The notes under the pieces are model-generated. The model ran no database searches. It was not told the origin of the DNA and was given only the letters and a program-made list of their open reading frames with translations. This document shows, piece after piece, positions 24,853 to 34,081 of a stretch of 64,000 nucleotides of DNA; the stretch's first letter is position 1; the number at the start of each line of letters is the position of its first letter. The DNA is from Bordetella genomosp. 9. Lineage in GTDB: Bacteria; Pseudomonadota; Gammaproteobacteria; Burkholderiales; Burkholderiaceae_B. The DNA is taken from NCBI RefSeq assembly GCF_002119725.1, contig NZ_CP021109.1:4402001-4466000 (forward strand). Reading direction: 5' to 3'. The position numbers and the translations under genes were made by a program.

Positions 24853-26082
24853 ATGGAAACGCAGCGGGATGACAACATGATCGACGCGCCACGACGGAAA
24901 TGGATAACGCGCACCGGCGCCGCTCTGGCGGTCGCCGCGGCATGCGCGGCGGGGCTGGCGGGCCCGGCGGGCGCGGCCGACAAGCCGATACGCGTGGGCG
25001 TGGCGCTGTCGCAGTCGGGAAACCTGGCCGACAGCGCGAAGCACTATTGGGAAGGCGTGGCCTTGTGGCGCGACCAGGTCAATGCCCGCGGCGGGCTGCT
25101 GGGGCGTCAGGTGGAGCTGATCGTCTACGACGACCGCAGCGATCCCGCCACCGCGGCCCGTCTGTACGAAAAGCTGATCAGCGACGACAACGTCGACCTG
25201 CTTTTCGGGCCCTGGGGATCGGCGTCCGCCGCCACGGCCTCGGGCGTGGCCAACCGGCACAAGCGCATCTTCTTCAACTCCGGCGGCGCGTCCGAGCAAA
25301 TCCAGGAGCGAGGCTACAAATACCTCTTCCAGACCGCGGCGCCCATCAGCGCCTACGTGGCCAGTATCGGGCCGCTGGCCGAGCAGCGCCAGTTGAAGTC
25401 CATTGCGTTCTTCGGGCGCGACTACCCCGCGGCGCGCGACATGGAGAAATCCATCAAGGCCATCGCCCAGCAGCGCGAGCTGAAAGTGACCGCGTCGGAG
25501 TTCTTTCCCGCGGGCACCACGGACTTTTCCTCGATGATTGCACAGGCGCGCCAGCAGCAGCCCGACATCTGGGTCTCGGTGGGCTATCCCAACGAGGCGA
25601 TAGAGATGGTGCGGCAATTCAAGGCCTCCAACTATCTGCCCAAGGTCTTCATCCACAACGGCGTATCCATCGACGACTTCCTGAAGGCATCTGGCAAGGA
25701 CGGCGAATACGCCTTCGGCATGTCGCTGTACGAGCCGTCGCTCAAGACGAAGGGCAATGCCGAGTTCGTGAAGGCCTACCGCGAACAGTACAAGAGCGAC
25801 CCCGGTTACTACTCGGCATTCTCCTATGCCGGCGCCACGGTGATGGAAGCCGCGGTGAAGGCGGCCGGATCGCTGGACCAGGACAAGCTGCGCGACGTGT
25901 TGACCACGCTGGAAGTCGACACGGTGATGGGTCACCACAAGGTCGATCCGAAGACCGGCAAGCAGGTGGGCGTTACCGGCCTGCTGGTGCAGGTGCGCGA
26001 CGGCAAGCGGGAAATCGTCATGCCCACCGACGTGAAGACAGCGGACGCGGTCATCCCGATGCCGCCATGGAACAAGCGCTGA
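24853..26082 (+). CDS. Periplasmic substrate-binding protein, Leu/Ile/Val-type (system 1)
   Basis: 409 residues, type 1 periplasmic binding fold. A Sec signal peptide covers about residues 1-41 (basic KWITR, hydrophobic AALAVAAACAAGLAG, cleavage near GAA-DK). The mature protein starts IRVGVALSQSGNLADSAKHYWEGVALWRDQVNARGGLLGRQVEL, typical of the family, with LLFGPWGSASAAT and TDFSSMIAQARQQQPD later. A GAGGAGACGAGG site precedes the ATG at 24853. It supplies ligand to the LivHM channel. The ligand is unknown; the operon suggests a hydroxy dicarboxylate or a related acid. Confidence 0.9.
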   Translation: METQRDDNMIDAPRRKWITRTGAALAVAAACAAGLAGPAGAADKPIRVGVALSQSGNLADSAKHYWEGVALWRDQVNARGGLLGRQVELIVYDDRSDPATAARLYEKLISDDNVDLLFGPWGSASAATASGVANRHKRIFFNSGGASEQIQERGYKYLFQTAAPISAYVASIGPLAEQRQLKSIAFFGRDYPAARDMEKSIKAIAQQRELKVTASEFFPAGTTDFSSMIAQARQQQPDIWVSVGYPNEAIEMVRQFKASNYLPKVFIHNGVSIDDFLKASGKDGEYAFGMSLYEPSLKTKGNAEFVKAYREQYKSDPGYYSAFSYAGATVMEAAVKAAGSLDQDKLRDVLTTLEVDTVMGHHKVDPKTGKQVGVTGLLVQVRDGKREIVMPTDVKTADAVIPMPPWNKR

Positions 26083-26137
26083 GGCATGCGCGGGCCCCGC
26101 GTCGGCGCACACCGGCCACGCCCGCAGGGAGACAGGC

Positions 26138-26926
26138 ATGAACGAAGAAACCGGGCCCTACCTGGAAATGCAGGGCGTGACCACCGGCTACGGCGACGTG
26201 CCGGTGGTGCGCAATGCCACCATGCGCTTCGCGCGCGGCGGCATCACGGCGGTGATAGGCTCGAACGGCGCCGGCAAGTCCACCGCCATCAAGGCGGCAG
26301 CCGGACTGTTGCGCGTCTGGAAAGGCAATGTCCGCATCGGCGGCGTGGACGTCACCCAGGAAGCGCCGCACAAGCGCCTGGGCAGGGGGCTGGCCTTCGT
26401 GCCGCAGGGCCGTATCGTGCTGCCCGAGATGACCGTGCGCGAGAACCTGGACATCGGCGCGTACATTCTGGGCAACGACCGCGCGCGGATCGAACGTGCG
26501 CTGGACCGCGTGGTCGCCACCTTTCCGGTGATCGGGCAACGGCTGCGCCAGCTCGCGGGCACCATGAGCGGCGGCGAGCAGCAGATGCTCGCCATCGGCC
26601 GCGCGCTGATGACGGACCCCACCGCCATCATCCTCGACGAACCGTCGCTGGGGCTGTCGCCGAAATTCGTCAACACGGTATTCGAGAAACTGAGCGAGCT
26701 GGCCGCGTCGGGACTGACCGTCATCATGGTGGAGCAAAAGGCTTCGCGCGCGCTCCAGATCGCCGACAGCGGATACGTCATGCACACCGGGCAGGTGGTC
26801 TATGCCGGGCCCGGGCGGGAACTGCTGGACAACCCCAACGTCCAGCGCCTGTTCCTGGGCGAAGTGCCCGAGGAAATCGACAGGCTGGTGGCGGCCGCGC
26901 ACGACGAAGAGGCCGAGCATGCCTGA
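26138..26926 (+). CDS. ABC importer ATPase, LivF type (system 1)
   Basis: 262-residue second ATPase. Walker A is GSNGAGKS, the Q-loop region FVPQGRIVLPEMTVREN, the signature MSGGEQQMLAIGRALM, and Walker B IILDEPSLGLSP, with VIMVEQKASRALQI at the switch region; all match LivF. It completes a five-part importer. The 3' end overlaps the next lyase gene by 8 bases, tying the transporter to the lyases. Confidence 0.92.
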   Translation: MNEETGPYLEMQGVTTGYGDVPVVRNATMRFARGGITAVIGSNGAGKSTAIKAAAGLLRVWKGNVRIGGVDVTQEAPHKRLGRGLAFVPQGRIVLPEMTVRENLDIGAYILGNDRARIERALDRVVATFPVIGQRLRQLAGTMSGGEQQMLAIGRALMTDPTAIILDEPSLGLSPKFVNTVFEKLSELAASGLTVIMVEQKASRALQIADSGYVMHTGQVVYAGPGRELLDNPNVQRLFLGEVPEEIDRLVAAAHDEEAEHA

Positions 26927-27866
26927 ACCCCGCCTGCGCCGCACGCTGCTCATGACGCCTGGCAATCGAGAGGACCGACTGCGCAAGGCCGCGACGTATG
27001 CGGCCGACGCGCTGGTCTACGACCTGGAAGACGGCGTGCCGCCCGCCCAGAAAGCCCGCGCACGGGAATGCGTCGCGGCCGTGCTGGCCGAGCGCGCATC
27101 CAGCGGACCCGAGCGATGCGTGCGGATCAACCCGCTGCAATCCGGGCTCGGCGCGGAAGATCTGGCGGCCCTGCCGCTGGACCGCATCGACAGCATCATG
27201 GTGCCCAAGGTGGAGTCCGCGGACGCCTTGCGCGACATCGACGCATGGCTCGCGCGCTCCGGCGCGGACCGCGGCCGCCAGCGTCCCATCGAACTGATCG
27301 CATTGATCGAAACGCCTCGGGGCGTGCTGCGCGCGCTGGACATTGCCGACGCGACCCCGCGCACCAGCGCGCTGTTCTTCGGCTCTGGCGACTACACATC
27401 GGCCCTGGGAGCGGCGCTGGACGCGGCGACGCTGCAGTATCCGCGCTGCGTCATCGCCGCCGCCGCAGCGGCCGCCGGCATCCAGGCCATCGACGCGGCG
27501 TTCTTCCTGGACGTGAAGGACGCGCAGGCGGCGCGGCAGGACGCACTGACGGCCAAGGCCCTGGGTTACGCAGGCAAGGTCGTGTTCCACCCGAACCAGA
27601 TCGCCGCGGTCAACGATGCGTTCTCGCCCACGGCCGACGAAATCGCGCGGGCGCGCCGCATCGTCCAGGCCTACGAAGACCAGGCGCGGCGCGGCCACGG
27701 CACCGGCGTCGCCGACGGCATGTTCGTGGCCATCGACCTGGTGCCGCCCGCGCGGCGGCTGCTTGCGATTGCCGAGATGCTGCACCTGGCGCCCTCCGCA
27801 CCGGCGGCGGTTGCGCCATCCGACCGACCGGCCGCGCCGCGGCCATCCGACATGGACCTGTCATGA
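26919..27866 (+). CDS. HpcH/HpaI-CitE-like CoA ester lyase (second of three)
   Basis: 315-residue CitE-family lyase. Motifs: RRTLLMTPGNREDRLRKAA, ADALVYDLEDGVPP, CVRINPLQSG (substrate Arg), IMVPKVESADAL, LIALIETPRGV (metal Glu), FFGSGDYTSALG (metal Asp) and KVVFHPNQIAAVN. The ATG at 26919 lies inside the end of livF (8-base overlap), and the stop overlaps the next gene (ATGA), so translation is coupled on both sides. The C-terminal 25 residues are a Pro/Ala-rich tail. It is only distantly similar to the first CitE-like protein, suggesting a distinct substrate. Confidence 0.88.
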   Translation: MPEPRLRRTLLMTPGNREDRLRKAATYAADALVYDLEDGVPPAQKARARECVAAVLAERASSGPERCVRINPLQSGLGAEDLAALPLDRIDSIMVPKVESADALRDIDAWLARSGADRGRQRPIELIALIETPRGVLRALDIADATPRTSALFFGSGDYTSALGAALDAATLQYPRCVIAAAAAAAGIQAIDAAFFLDVKDAQAARQDALTAKALGYAGKVVFHPNQIAAVNDAFSPTADEIARARRIVQAYEDQARRGHGTGVADGMFVAIDLVPPARRLLAIAEMLHLAPSAPAAVAPSDRPAAPRPSDMDLS

Positions 27867-28864
27867 ACGCGTCTACCGACACAATGCCGCCCGCCTCGCA
27901 CCGTCCCGAACGGCTGCACCGGTCCGAACTGGCCGTGCCCGCCACCAACCCGCGCTTTTTCGCGAAGGCAGCGGCCAGCGCCGCCGACGTCGTCTTTTTG
28001 GATCTGGAAGACGCGGTGGCGCCGCATGCCAAGGACGAAGCCCGCGCGAACGCCGTGGCGGCGCTGAACGAGGTGGACTGGGGCGGCAAAACCATGGCGG
28101 TGCGGGTCAATGGCCTGGATACGCCATGGGCGCACCGGGACATCGTTGACGTTGCGCGTCTCGCGCCGCGACTGGATCTGATCCTGCTGCCCAAGGCGGG
28201 ATCCGGCTTCGACGTGCGCTTCGTCGACCAGCTGCTCACGCTGATCGAACGCGAAACCGGCCGCCCCACGCAGATCGGCATCGAAGTCCTGATCGAAACC
28301 GCCATGGGCGTCGCCAATGCCGAGGCCATCGCCCAGGGTTCGCCGCGGCTGGAGGCAATGATCTTCGGCGTCGGCGATTACACCGTGGACATGCGGACCT
28401 ACGACGATGTGTTCGGCCTGCCCAGCCCGCGTTATGCGGTGCTGACGGGCAACGCGCACGGCGGCGCGCGCGAGCGGCACTGGAACGATCAATGGCATTT
28501 CGCGATGGCCCGCATCGCCAACGCCTGCCGCGCATATGGGCTGCGCCCCGTCGATGGTCCGTATACGGACTTCCGCGACGCCGAAGGCTACCGGGCGTCG
28601 GCCCAGCGCGCGGCGGCGCTGGGGTTCGAGGGCAAGTGGGCAATCCATCCCAGCCAGATCGAACTGGCCAATGAAGCGTTTTCTCCCACCCCTGCCCAAC
28701 GCGAATGGGCAGCCCGCATCGCGAAGCTTATCGAGGACACCAACCGGACAGGGCAAGGCGCCGTCGGCGATGACGGCGTGCTGGTCGATATGGCGCACCT
28801 GAAACAGGCGCGGCAGATCGCCCGCCGCCAGGCCCTGATCGAGCGCATGGCGGCGGGCGCCTGA
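27863..28864 (+). CDS. L-malyl-CoA/beta-methylmalyl-CoA lyase-like enzyme (third of three)
   Basis: 333-residue lyase nearest, by recalled motif pattern, to the Mcl1 group that cleaves malyl-CoA or beta-methylmalyl-CoA. Supporting segments are NPRFFAKAAASAADVVFLDLEDAVAPHAKDEAR, MAVRVNGLDTPWAHRDIVDV, IGIEVLIETAMGV (metal Glu), MIFGVGDYTVDMR (metal Asp), HWNDQWHFAMARIANACRAYGLRPVDGPYTDF and KWAIHPSQIELANEAF. The HW-DxWH segment and the RPVDGP segment are shared with Mcl and absent from the other two lyases here. It overlaps the preceding stop by 4 bases and is last in the operon. Confidence 0.85.
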   Translation: MNASTDTMPPASHRPERLHRSELAVPATNPRFFAKAAASAADVVFLDLEDAVAPHAKDEARANAVAALNEVDWGGKTMAVRVNGLDTPWAHRDIVDVARLAPRLDLILLPKAGSGFDVRFVDQLLTLIERETGRPTQIGIEVLIETAMGVANAEAIAQGSPRLEAMIFGVGDYTVDMRTYDDVFGLPSPRYAVLTGNAHGGARERHWNDQWHFAMARIANACRAYGLRPVDGPYTDFRDAEGYRASAQRAAALGFEGKWAIHPSQIELANEAFSPTPAQREWAARIAKLIEDTNRTGQGAVGDDGVLVDMAHLKQARQIARRQALIERMAAGA

Positions 28865-28879
28865 CCCTGGCCGCGAGCC

Positions 28880-31800
28880 TCACCAGCTGTAGCGGTACCC
28901 CACCTGACCGAACACGCCGCGACGCGACTCGCCGTCCAGCTCCTTCGCCAGCTTGACGGTGGCGTAGAGCTGCCCGCCCTTGCCCACGCTTTCGTTGATG
29001 CCGAAGCCGAGCTCGCCCCAGGTGCGGCCGAAATCGGAACGGAACGACGTGCCGCCCACCGTCACGGCGCGCGGCGGCACGAAGTCGTGCAGCACGTCCA
29101 CGGTCAGGTACGGCGTACCGGCCGCCGCGCCATCCTCGCTGCGCAGGTTCGGCGCGAACAGGCGGAAACCCAAACGGCCCCGCACCGCGTTGCTGCTGTT
29201 GCCCGACACGCGCGAGACATCGTCGTCGAAGCTGTCCAGATGCAGATACTGGTACACCAGCTGGGCCTGCGGCTCGATGGCCAGCTTGGGCATCAGCATG
29301 AAGGGCTTGCCCACTTCCTGCGAAAGCGCGATGCCGAAGCCGTTCTGCGTACCCCCGCCGCCATACGTGTCGTCGTACTTGTTGCGGTAGTGGGTAACCT
29401 GCGCCACCGAATCCCAGTAGCTGCCGTCCTTCCAGTACTTGGTGTAGTACCCGCCCACGCTCTGCGCCTGTGTCGTGGCGTCGCCGGCATCGTCGCTCAG
29501 CGCCGCGTTCAGGTCGCGCTTGCTGTCCTTGAACTTGGCGCTGGTCACGCCCAGGCTGGCGGTCACGCCGGCGTGGGTACTGCCGCCTTCCTCTGATTGC
29601 GATAGCGTCCAGTCCTTGCCGAACTGCATGAAGAAGGTGTGCTGGTTGACCGAGAAGCGGCTGCCCGAATCCGCGTTCAGCCCGTCGCCGCCGATGCGGC
29701 CCCAGAAGCCGTTGCGGTTGCCTTTCTGGTTCTGTTCCGTGGCATACACGTCGCCCACGCGTTCGTGCAGGCGCCCCAGGTTGGCGAAGCCGTAGTCCAG
29801 ATTGAGCGCGGGCGTCAGCGCGTAGCCGACCACGCCTGGCCGATAGGCCGGGGGCCCCGGCGGCGTGGGATCGCCCGGCGAGGTCGGCCCGCCCAGCGTG
29901 GAACGCAGATAGTAGTTGTCCGCGCTCGCGGCGCCTCCGCGGTACAGCAGGTACTCGTAGGCGCCGGCTTGCAGCGGCGCGCCCAGGCGGAAGGCGCCCG
30001 GCGCGGTCGTGCCGCCGGCCGTCGCCGTCACCACGTTGATGCCGTCCCCGGTGGTGCGCGCGCCTGTGCCGCCGGTGTTGCGGATGTCGAGCGTGGTCGT
30101 GCCGGTGGCCGCGCCGCCGCTCACGATGAGACGATCCGACGGCGCACCGTCGCCGGCCAGCCGCGTGTTCATCGCGATGACGCCGTTGGCCCCGGTATAG
30201 CTGGACGCCGTAATGGTCTTGTAGCTGGACGCCTGCGCGGGGTCGCCGCCCGGCGCGGCGAAGGCCACCATGCCCGCATTATCGAACGCCCCCACCTCGG
30301 AGCTCGCCGTGACGTTCCAGGTGCTGCTGGCGTCCACGCTTACGTTCAGCGGATCGATGCGGCCGGTTAGCGTGGTGCCATCGCGCAGGTTGACCGTGCC
30401 GCTGCTGCCGGCATCGGCGATCAGGTCCCCGTTCAGCGTCACGCCTTGGGCGTCCAGATTCACCACGCTGCCCTGCGTCAGGTTGAGCAGCGTGCCCGAG
30501 GCTGCGGTGACGGTGGTGCCCGCGCGCACCGTGATATTGGCCTTCGCACCGGTCACGTCGATGGCGTGACCGGCCTGCGCCGCCAGGGCGCCGCCGTTGA
30601 CCGTAATGGTGGAGACATCGCCGCGGCCGGCGGAGTCCGTCACCGCGATGGCGGCCGTGCCGCCCTGCACGTCGGCGCCGTTCAGGGTCAGCGTTCCGCC
30701 CGCGTCGGTAAGCGCGGCCGCGCCCTGTGCGCTCGCCAGCCGGGATCCGTTGACGGTGGCCACGCCCGCCGGCCCTTGCACGTGCAGGGCCGTCGCGTCG
30801 GCGCCTTGCGTCGATATCTGGCCGCCCGTCAGGATGGCGGTTGCGCCGCTGTCCAGCATCACGCCGCGCGCCCCTTGACCCGTGGTGGCGATGGTCGCGT
30901 TCGAAAGCTGCAGCGTGCCCCGGCTGCCGATATGTACGCCCGTCGCCTCCGCGCCCGCCGTGCGGATCTGTCCGCCCTGCACGAGCACATCGGCGTTCGC
31001 GCCCGAGGAGCTGATGCCCACGGCCCCCGCGCCGGTGGTATTCACCATCGTGTCGGACAGCGCGATAACGCCTTCAGCCGCCCGGTTGTTTAGGGCCACG
31101 CCGCTGCCCTCCACCGAGACGGTGCCGGCCATGCCGACGACCGTGCCGCCTGTCGCGGTGGCGTCGATCAGGATGCCATCCGCGGCGCCCGCGGCCTGGA
31201 TAAGCCCGCTGCCGGCGATCGTCACGGAGGCGTTCGCGCCGGTCAGGTGCACCGCCGCGCCGCCGTCATCCGAGCGGATGACGCCCTGGTTGACCAGCGT
31301 GGCGTTCGCCCCCTGCACGAGCGCGCCGTCGCCGTTGGCGACATGGATAGTGGCGTTGTTCCGCACCGTGCCTTCGGCCCCCACCACCACGCCCGTGGAC
31401 CCGGCGCCGGAAAGCGAAACGGCGCTGTTGTTGACCAGCGTGCCGCGGTTGCGCGCCACGAAGCCCACGACGCCGGCGGTGTCCGACTGTATGGCCGCGT
31501 TGTTGGTCAGCGTCGTATCGAGCCGGTCGCCCGCCGCGGCGCCCGTCAGGTCGTGTCCCTGTCCATCTACTATGCCGGCCGTCGCGCCGGCCGCGCCCAG
31601 CGTGATGGTCGTGGCCGCATCGATGGTGCCTTGCGCGCCGCCTTCGTTGACGATGGCCGCCGCGCCGCCGGCGGAGCCCGCCGTCCCGGTCACGCGGAAG
31701 GTCGAGGAATCCGTGGACAGGGTCGTGCCCATCCCCGTCGCGACGACGCCCCGCGCATCGGCGCCCGATACCGATATGTCGAAGGGCCCGGCCACCGACA

Positions 31801-34081
31801 TGCCCGTGAAGGCCGCGCCGTCCGCCACGCGGAACAGCGTCGAACGCTCCGTGTCGACGGCCATCGTGGTCGCCGCCACATGGATGGCCGAGCCCTTGCC
31901 GGAAGCATAGAACCCGATCTGATCCGTTCCCCCCTGGAACGTGGGCACCGAAGCGGCGGCGACATGAATCGTTCCGCCGTCCTGTGCGAACGCGCCGATG
32001 GCGCCCGTGCCGGCCAGGTTCACCGCCCCGCTGACCGTGGCGACGCCCTGCGCCCCATCCACCCACACGCCGAAATTGCGGGTGCCGCTGGCCGGGTCCG
32101 CGCTGCCGTTGACGTTGATCGTGCCCGTCGATTCGGCATTGGCCGCGGTGCCGGGATTCGCGTTGACCATGACGCCGACGCCGTTGATGCCGTTGACGTT
32201 GATCGTGCCGGCGTTGCGCACGATGGCGCCGGTGCCTGCCGCGCCATTGTCGTCGGCCAGCATGCCGATATTGGCCAGCGGCAGACCGCCGGCCGCGCCA
32301 TTGATGTCGATCGTGCCATTGTTCTGCAGCAGCGACGAAATGGGCGCGGTGGAATACATCGCCACCGTGTTCTGCGCCTGCGAGCCGATGGTGATGCGCC
32401 CGTCGTTGATGGCCGTATCGCCCGTGTCCATGATGCGTATGCCGTACGTGGGCCCGCTGATGGAAACGTCGGTGGTGCTTTCGTTCAAGCCGTACTGCGC
32501 GGCGCGTCCCAGGTAGATCTGCCCATTCGCGCCATTCACGAAGCTGGCGCCTCCGCTGACGTCCACGCCGATGACCTTGGTGATGTAGCCGGGATTCACG
32601 CCGGCGTTGATGACGCCGTCGTTCCGCGCCGCGGCGCCGTTCGCGACACCCAGGCCGATCGTGGTGTAGCCCTTGTAATTGAAGCCCGCCGCATTGATGA
32701 CGCCGCTGTTCTGCACGGTGGTTCCCGCGCCGGTCGCGATGACGCCGGAGCCTGTGTAGTAGAAGGTATCGGCGGTGGCGGTATCCAGTTTGTCGCCCGC
32801 CAGATAGCCGGCCGAAACCACGCCGTCCGCCGCATTGACGAAGCGCGCGCCGCTTTCCACGCGCGCCACCTGCTGGATGATGTTGCCCGACAGCGTGCCG
32901 TGATTGGTGACGGTCGCCCCGTCGGCCGCCTTCACCGCCCCGGACGCGCGCACGATATCGATCTGCCCGCCCGCGGCGATCGTGGCCGAGCCCCTCGCCC
33001 CGGCGGCAAGAATGGCGTAGCGGTCGCCGTTGGGCGTGCGCGTCAGGTCGCCGTCCGAGGTATTGGTCATGTAGGTGACCGGCGTGTCGACGGTGGAATA
33101 GGCCTTGGCGAAGGCCTCGTCATACGCCTGCTGCGACGCCAGGACGCCGCTTTTCAGGGCGTTCACGAGCACGTCGTTGTAGGCCGCAAGCTCCGCCGCA
33201 TTGGTCACGGTGTAATCGACGCCATTGAAGTTCACCGTGCCGGCGTAGGTGGTGACGGGCACCAGCACCGTAAGGCGGCCCTGCGCGTCCGGCGTCGGCA
33301 GGCCCGGGTCTATCCCCATATCGATGGCGTTGCGCGACTGCCAGACGATGCGGCTGTCCGCGTTGCCGCTCCCGTCGGCCGAGGTCAGATAGGTCTGCTT
33401 GGACACCATCAGGATGGAATTGGATTGCGGCGCAGCGTGCGGCGTCGCGCCCAGGTTCACGTTCAGCGTGCCGCCGCTTTGGTCGACCCGGCCCAGCGAC
33501 GCCCGGTAATACATATCGCCGTCCACGTCTTCGAACTGGTTCACGGGCGTGGCGGCGTTCGACTGGTCCACGAAGGCGCGGGAATCGTAGACGCGGAACA
33601 CCGTATTCGTACCCGTGGCGGGATTGCGGGCGCTCACCGCGACGGTCTGCGCGCCGGTATCCAGGCCGCTGGTGTTGAAGGACCCCGAAATCACGCTGAC
33701 CGTGTCGGCCGGCACGATGCTGTTGCCGTTGTACCCCGTACCGATCTGCGAGGTGCCGTGCAGGGTAACGGTGTCGCCGTTGTTGACCACGGCTTCCCCC
33801 ACACCGCCATTGCTGCCCGGCGGGTTGTAGTCCGCGATGCTGCAGCGCCCCCCCGTCGGCGCGGCCTGTCGGTCCGTGCCGGATTGGCAGGTGGATGCCA
33901 ACGCCCATGCCGGCAGGGATAAAACGCCAGCCAGCATCCAACCTGCACGGCGCGCGGCGGCATTGCGGCGCGCACGCGCAGCCGATGTCCGGGACGACTT
34001 GCCTCGTCCCCGGGCCAGTTCCGACGCGACGACATACTGCTGCCGCGCCGAGTTCCAAACGGTTTTATGAAACAGATTCAT
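28880..34081 (-). CDS. Type V autotransporter with extended signal peptide
   Basis: 1733 residues. It starts MNLFHKTVWNSARQQYVVASELARG, the extended signal peptide region of large autotransporters, followed by a basic stretch and a hydrophobic core (AGWMLAGVLSLPAWALA). The passenger (about 60-1440) is Gly/Ala/Thr/Asn-rich with many short NNGTINVNG- and VVNEG-like units predicting a beta-helix. The last ~270 residues are the beta-barrel (WGRIGGDGLNADSG, HTFFMQFGKDW, ending GQVGYRYSW with an aromatic C-terminus). The ATG at 34081 is chosen because the signal peptide starts there; upstream codons are in frame but not conserved. It is probably an adhesin or other surface factor. No catalytic motif or RGD was noticed. 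Confidence 0.93.
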   Translation of the reverse strand: MNLFHKTVWNSARQQYVVASELARGRGKSSRTSAARARRNAAARRAGWMLAGVLSLPAWALASTCQSGTDRQAAPTGGRCSIADYNPPGSNGGVGEAVVNNGDTVTLHGTSQIGTGYNGNSIVPADTVSVISGSFNTSGLDTGAQTVAVSARNPATGTNTVFRVYDSRAFVDQSNAATPVNQFEDVDGDMYYRASLGRVDQSGGTLNVNLGATPHAAPQSNSILMVSKQTYLTSADGSGNADSRIVWQSRNAIDMGIDPGLPTPDAQGRLTVLVPVTTYAGTVNFNGVDYTVTNAAELAAYNDVLVNALKSGVLASQQAYDEAFAKAYSTVDTPVTYMTNTSDGDLTRTPNGDRYAILAAGARGSATIAAGGQIDIVRASGAVKAADGATVTNHGTLSGNIIQQVARVESGARFVNAADGVVSAGYLAGDKLDTATADTFYYTGSGVIATGAGTTVQNSGVINAAGFNYKGYTTIGLGVANGAAARNDGVINAGVNPGYITKVIGVDVSGGASFVNGANGQIYLGRAAQYGLNESTTDVSISGPTYGIRIMDTGDTAINDGRITIGSQAQNTVAMYSTAPISSLLQNNGTIDINGAAGGLPLANIGMLADDNGAAGTGAIVRNAGTINVNGINGVGVMVNANPGTAANAESTGTINVNGSADPASGTRNFGVWVDGAQGVATVSGAVNLAGTGAIGAFAQDGGTIHVAAASVPTFQGGTDQIGFYASGKGSAIHVAATTMAVDTERSTLFRVADGAAFTGMSVAGPFDISVSGADARGVVATGMGTTLSTDSSTFRVTGTAGSAGGAAAIVNEGGAQGTIDAATTITLGAAGATAGIVDGQGHDLTGAAAGDRLDTTLTNNAAIQSDTAGVVGFVARNRGTLVNNSAVSLSGAGSTGVVVGAEGTVRNNATIHVANGDGALVQGANATLVNQGVIRSDDGGAAVHLTGANASVTIAGSGLIQAAGAADGILIDATATGGTVVGMAGTVSVEGSGVALNNRAAEGVIALSDTMVNTTGAGAVGISSSGANADVLVQGGQIRTAGAEATGVHIGSRGTLQLSNATIATTGQGARGVMLDSGATAILTGGQISTQGADATALHVQGPAGVATVNGSRLASAQGAAALTDAGGTLTLNGADVQGGTAAIAVTDSAGRGDVSTITVNGGALAAQAGHAIDVTGAKANITVRAGTTVTAASGTLLNLTQGSVVNLDAQGVTLNGDLIADAGSSGTVNLRDGTTLTGRIDPLNVSVDASSTWNVTASSEVGAFDNAGMVAFAAPGGDPAQASSYKTITASSYTGANGVIAMNTRLAGDGAPSDRLIVSGGAATGTTTLDIRNTGGTGARTTGDGINVVTATAGGTTAPGAFRLGAPLQAGAYEYLLYRGGAASADNYYLRSTLGGPTSPGDPTPPGPPAYRPGVVGYALTPALNLDYGFANLGRLHERVGDVYATEQNQKGNRNGFWGRIGGDGLNADSGSRFSVNQHTFFMQFGKDWTLSQSEEGGSTHAGVTASLGVTSAKFKDSKRDLNAALSDDAGDATTQAQSVGGYYTKYWKDGSYWDSVAQVTHYRNKYDDTYGGGGTQNGFGIALSQEVGKPFMLMPKLAIEPQAQLVYQYLHLDSFDDDVSRVSGNSSNAVRGRLGFRLFAPNLRSEDGAAAGTPYLTVDVLHDFVPPRAVTVGGTSFRSDFGRTWGELGFGINESVGKGGQLYATVKLAKELDGESRRGVFGQVGYRYSW

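Noticed and set aside
26919..28864. The second and third lyase genes as a recent tandem duplication
   Set aside because: The proteins share only family motifs; the third has Mcl-type segments that the second lacks, so they are old paralogues at most.
31247..33922. 891-codon open frame opposite the autotransporter gene
   Set aside because: Shadow of the repetitive passenger-coding DNA; low-complexity Arg/His/Ala/Gly composition and no recognisable motif.
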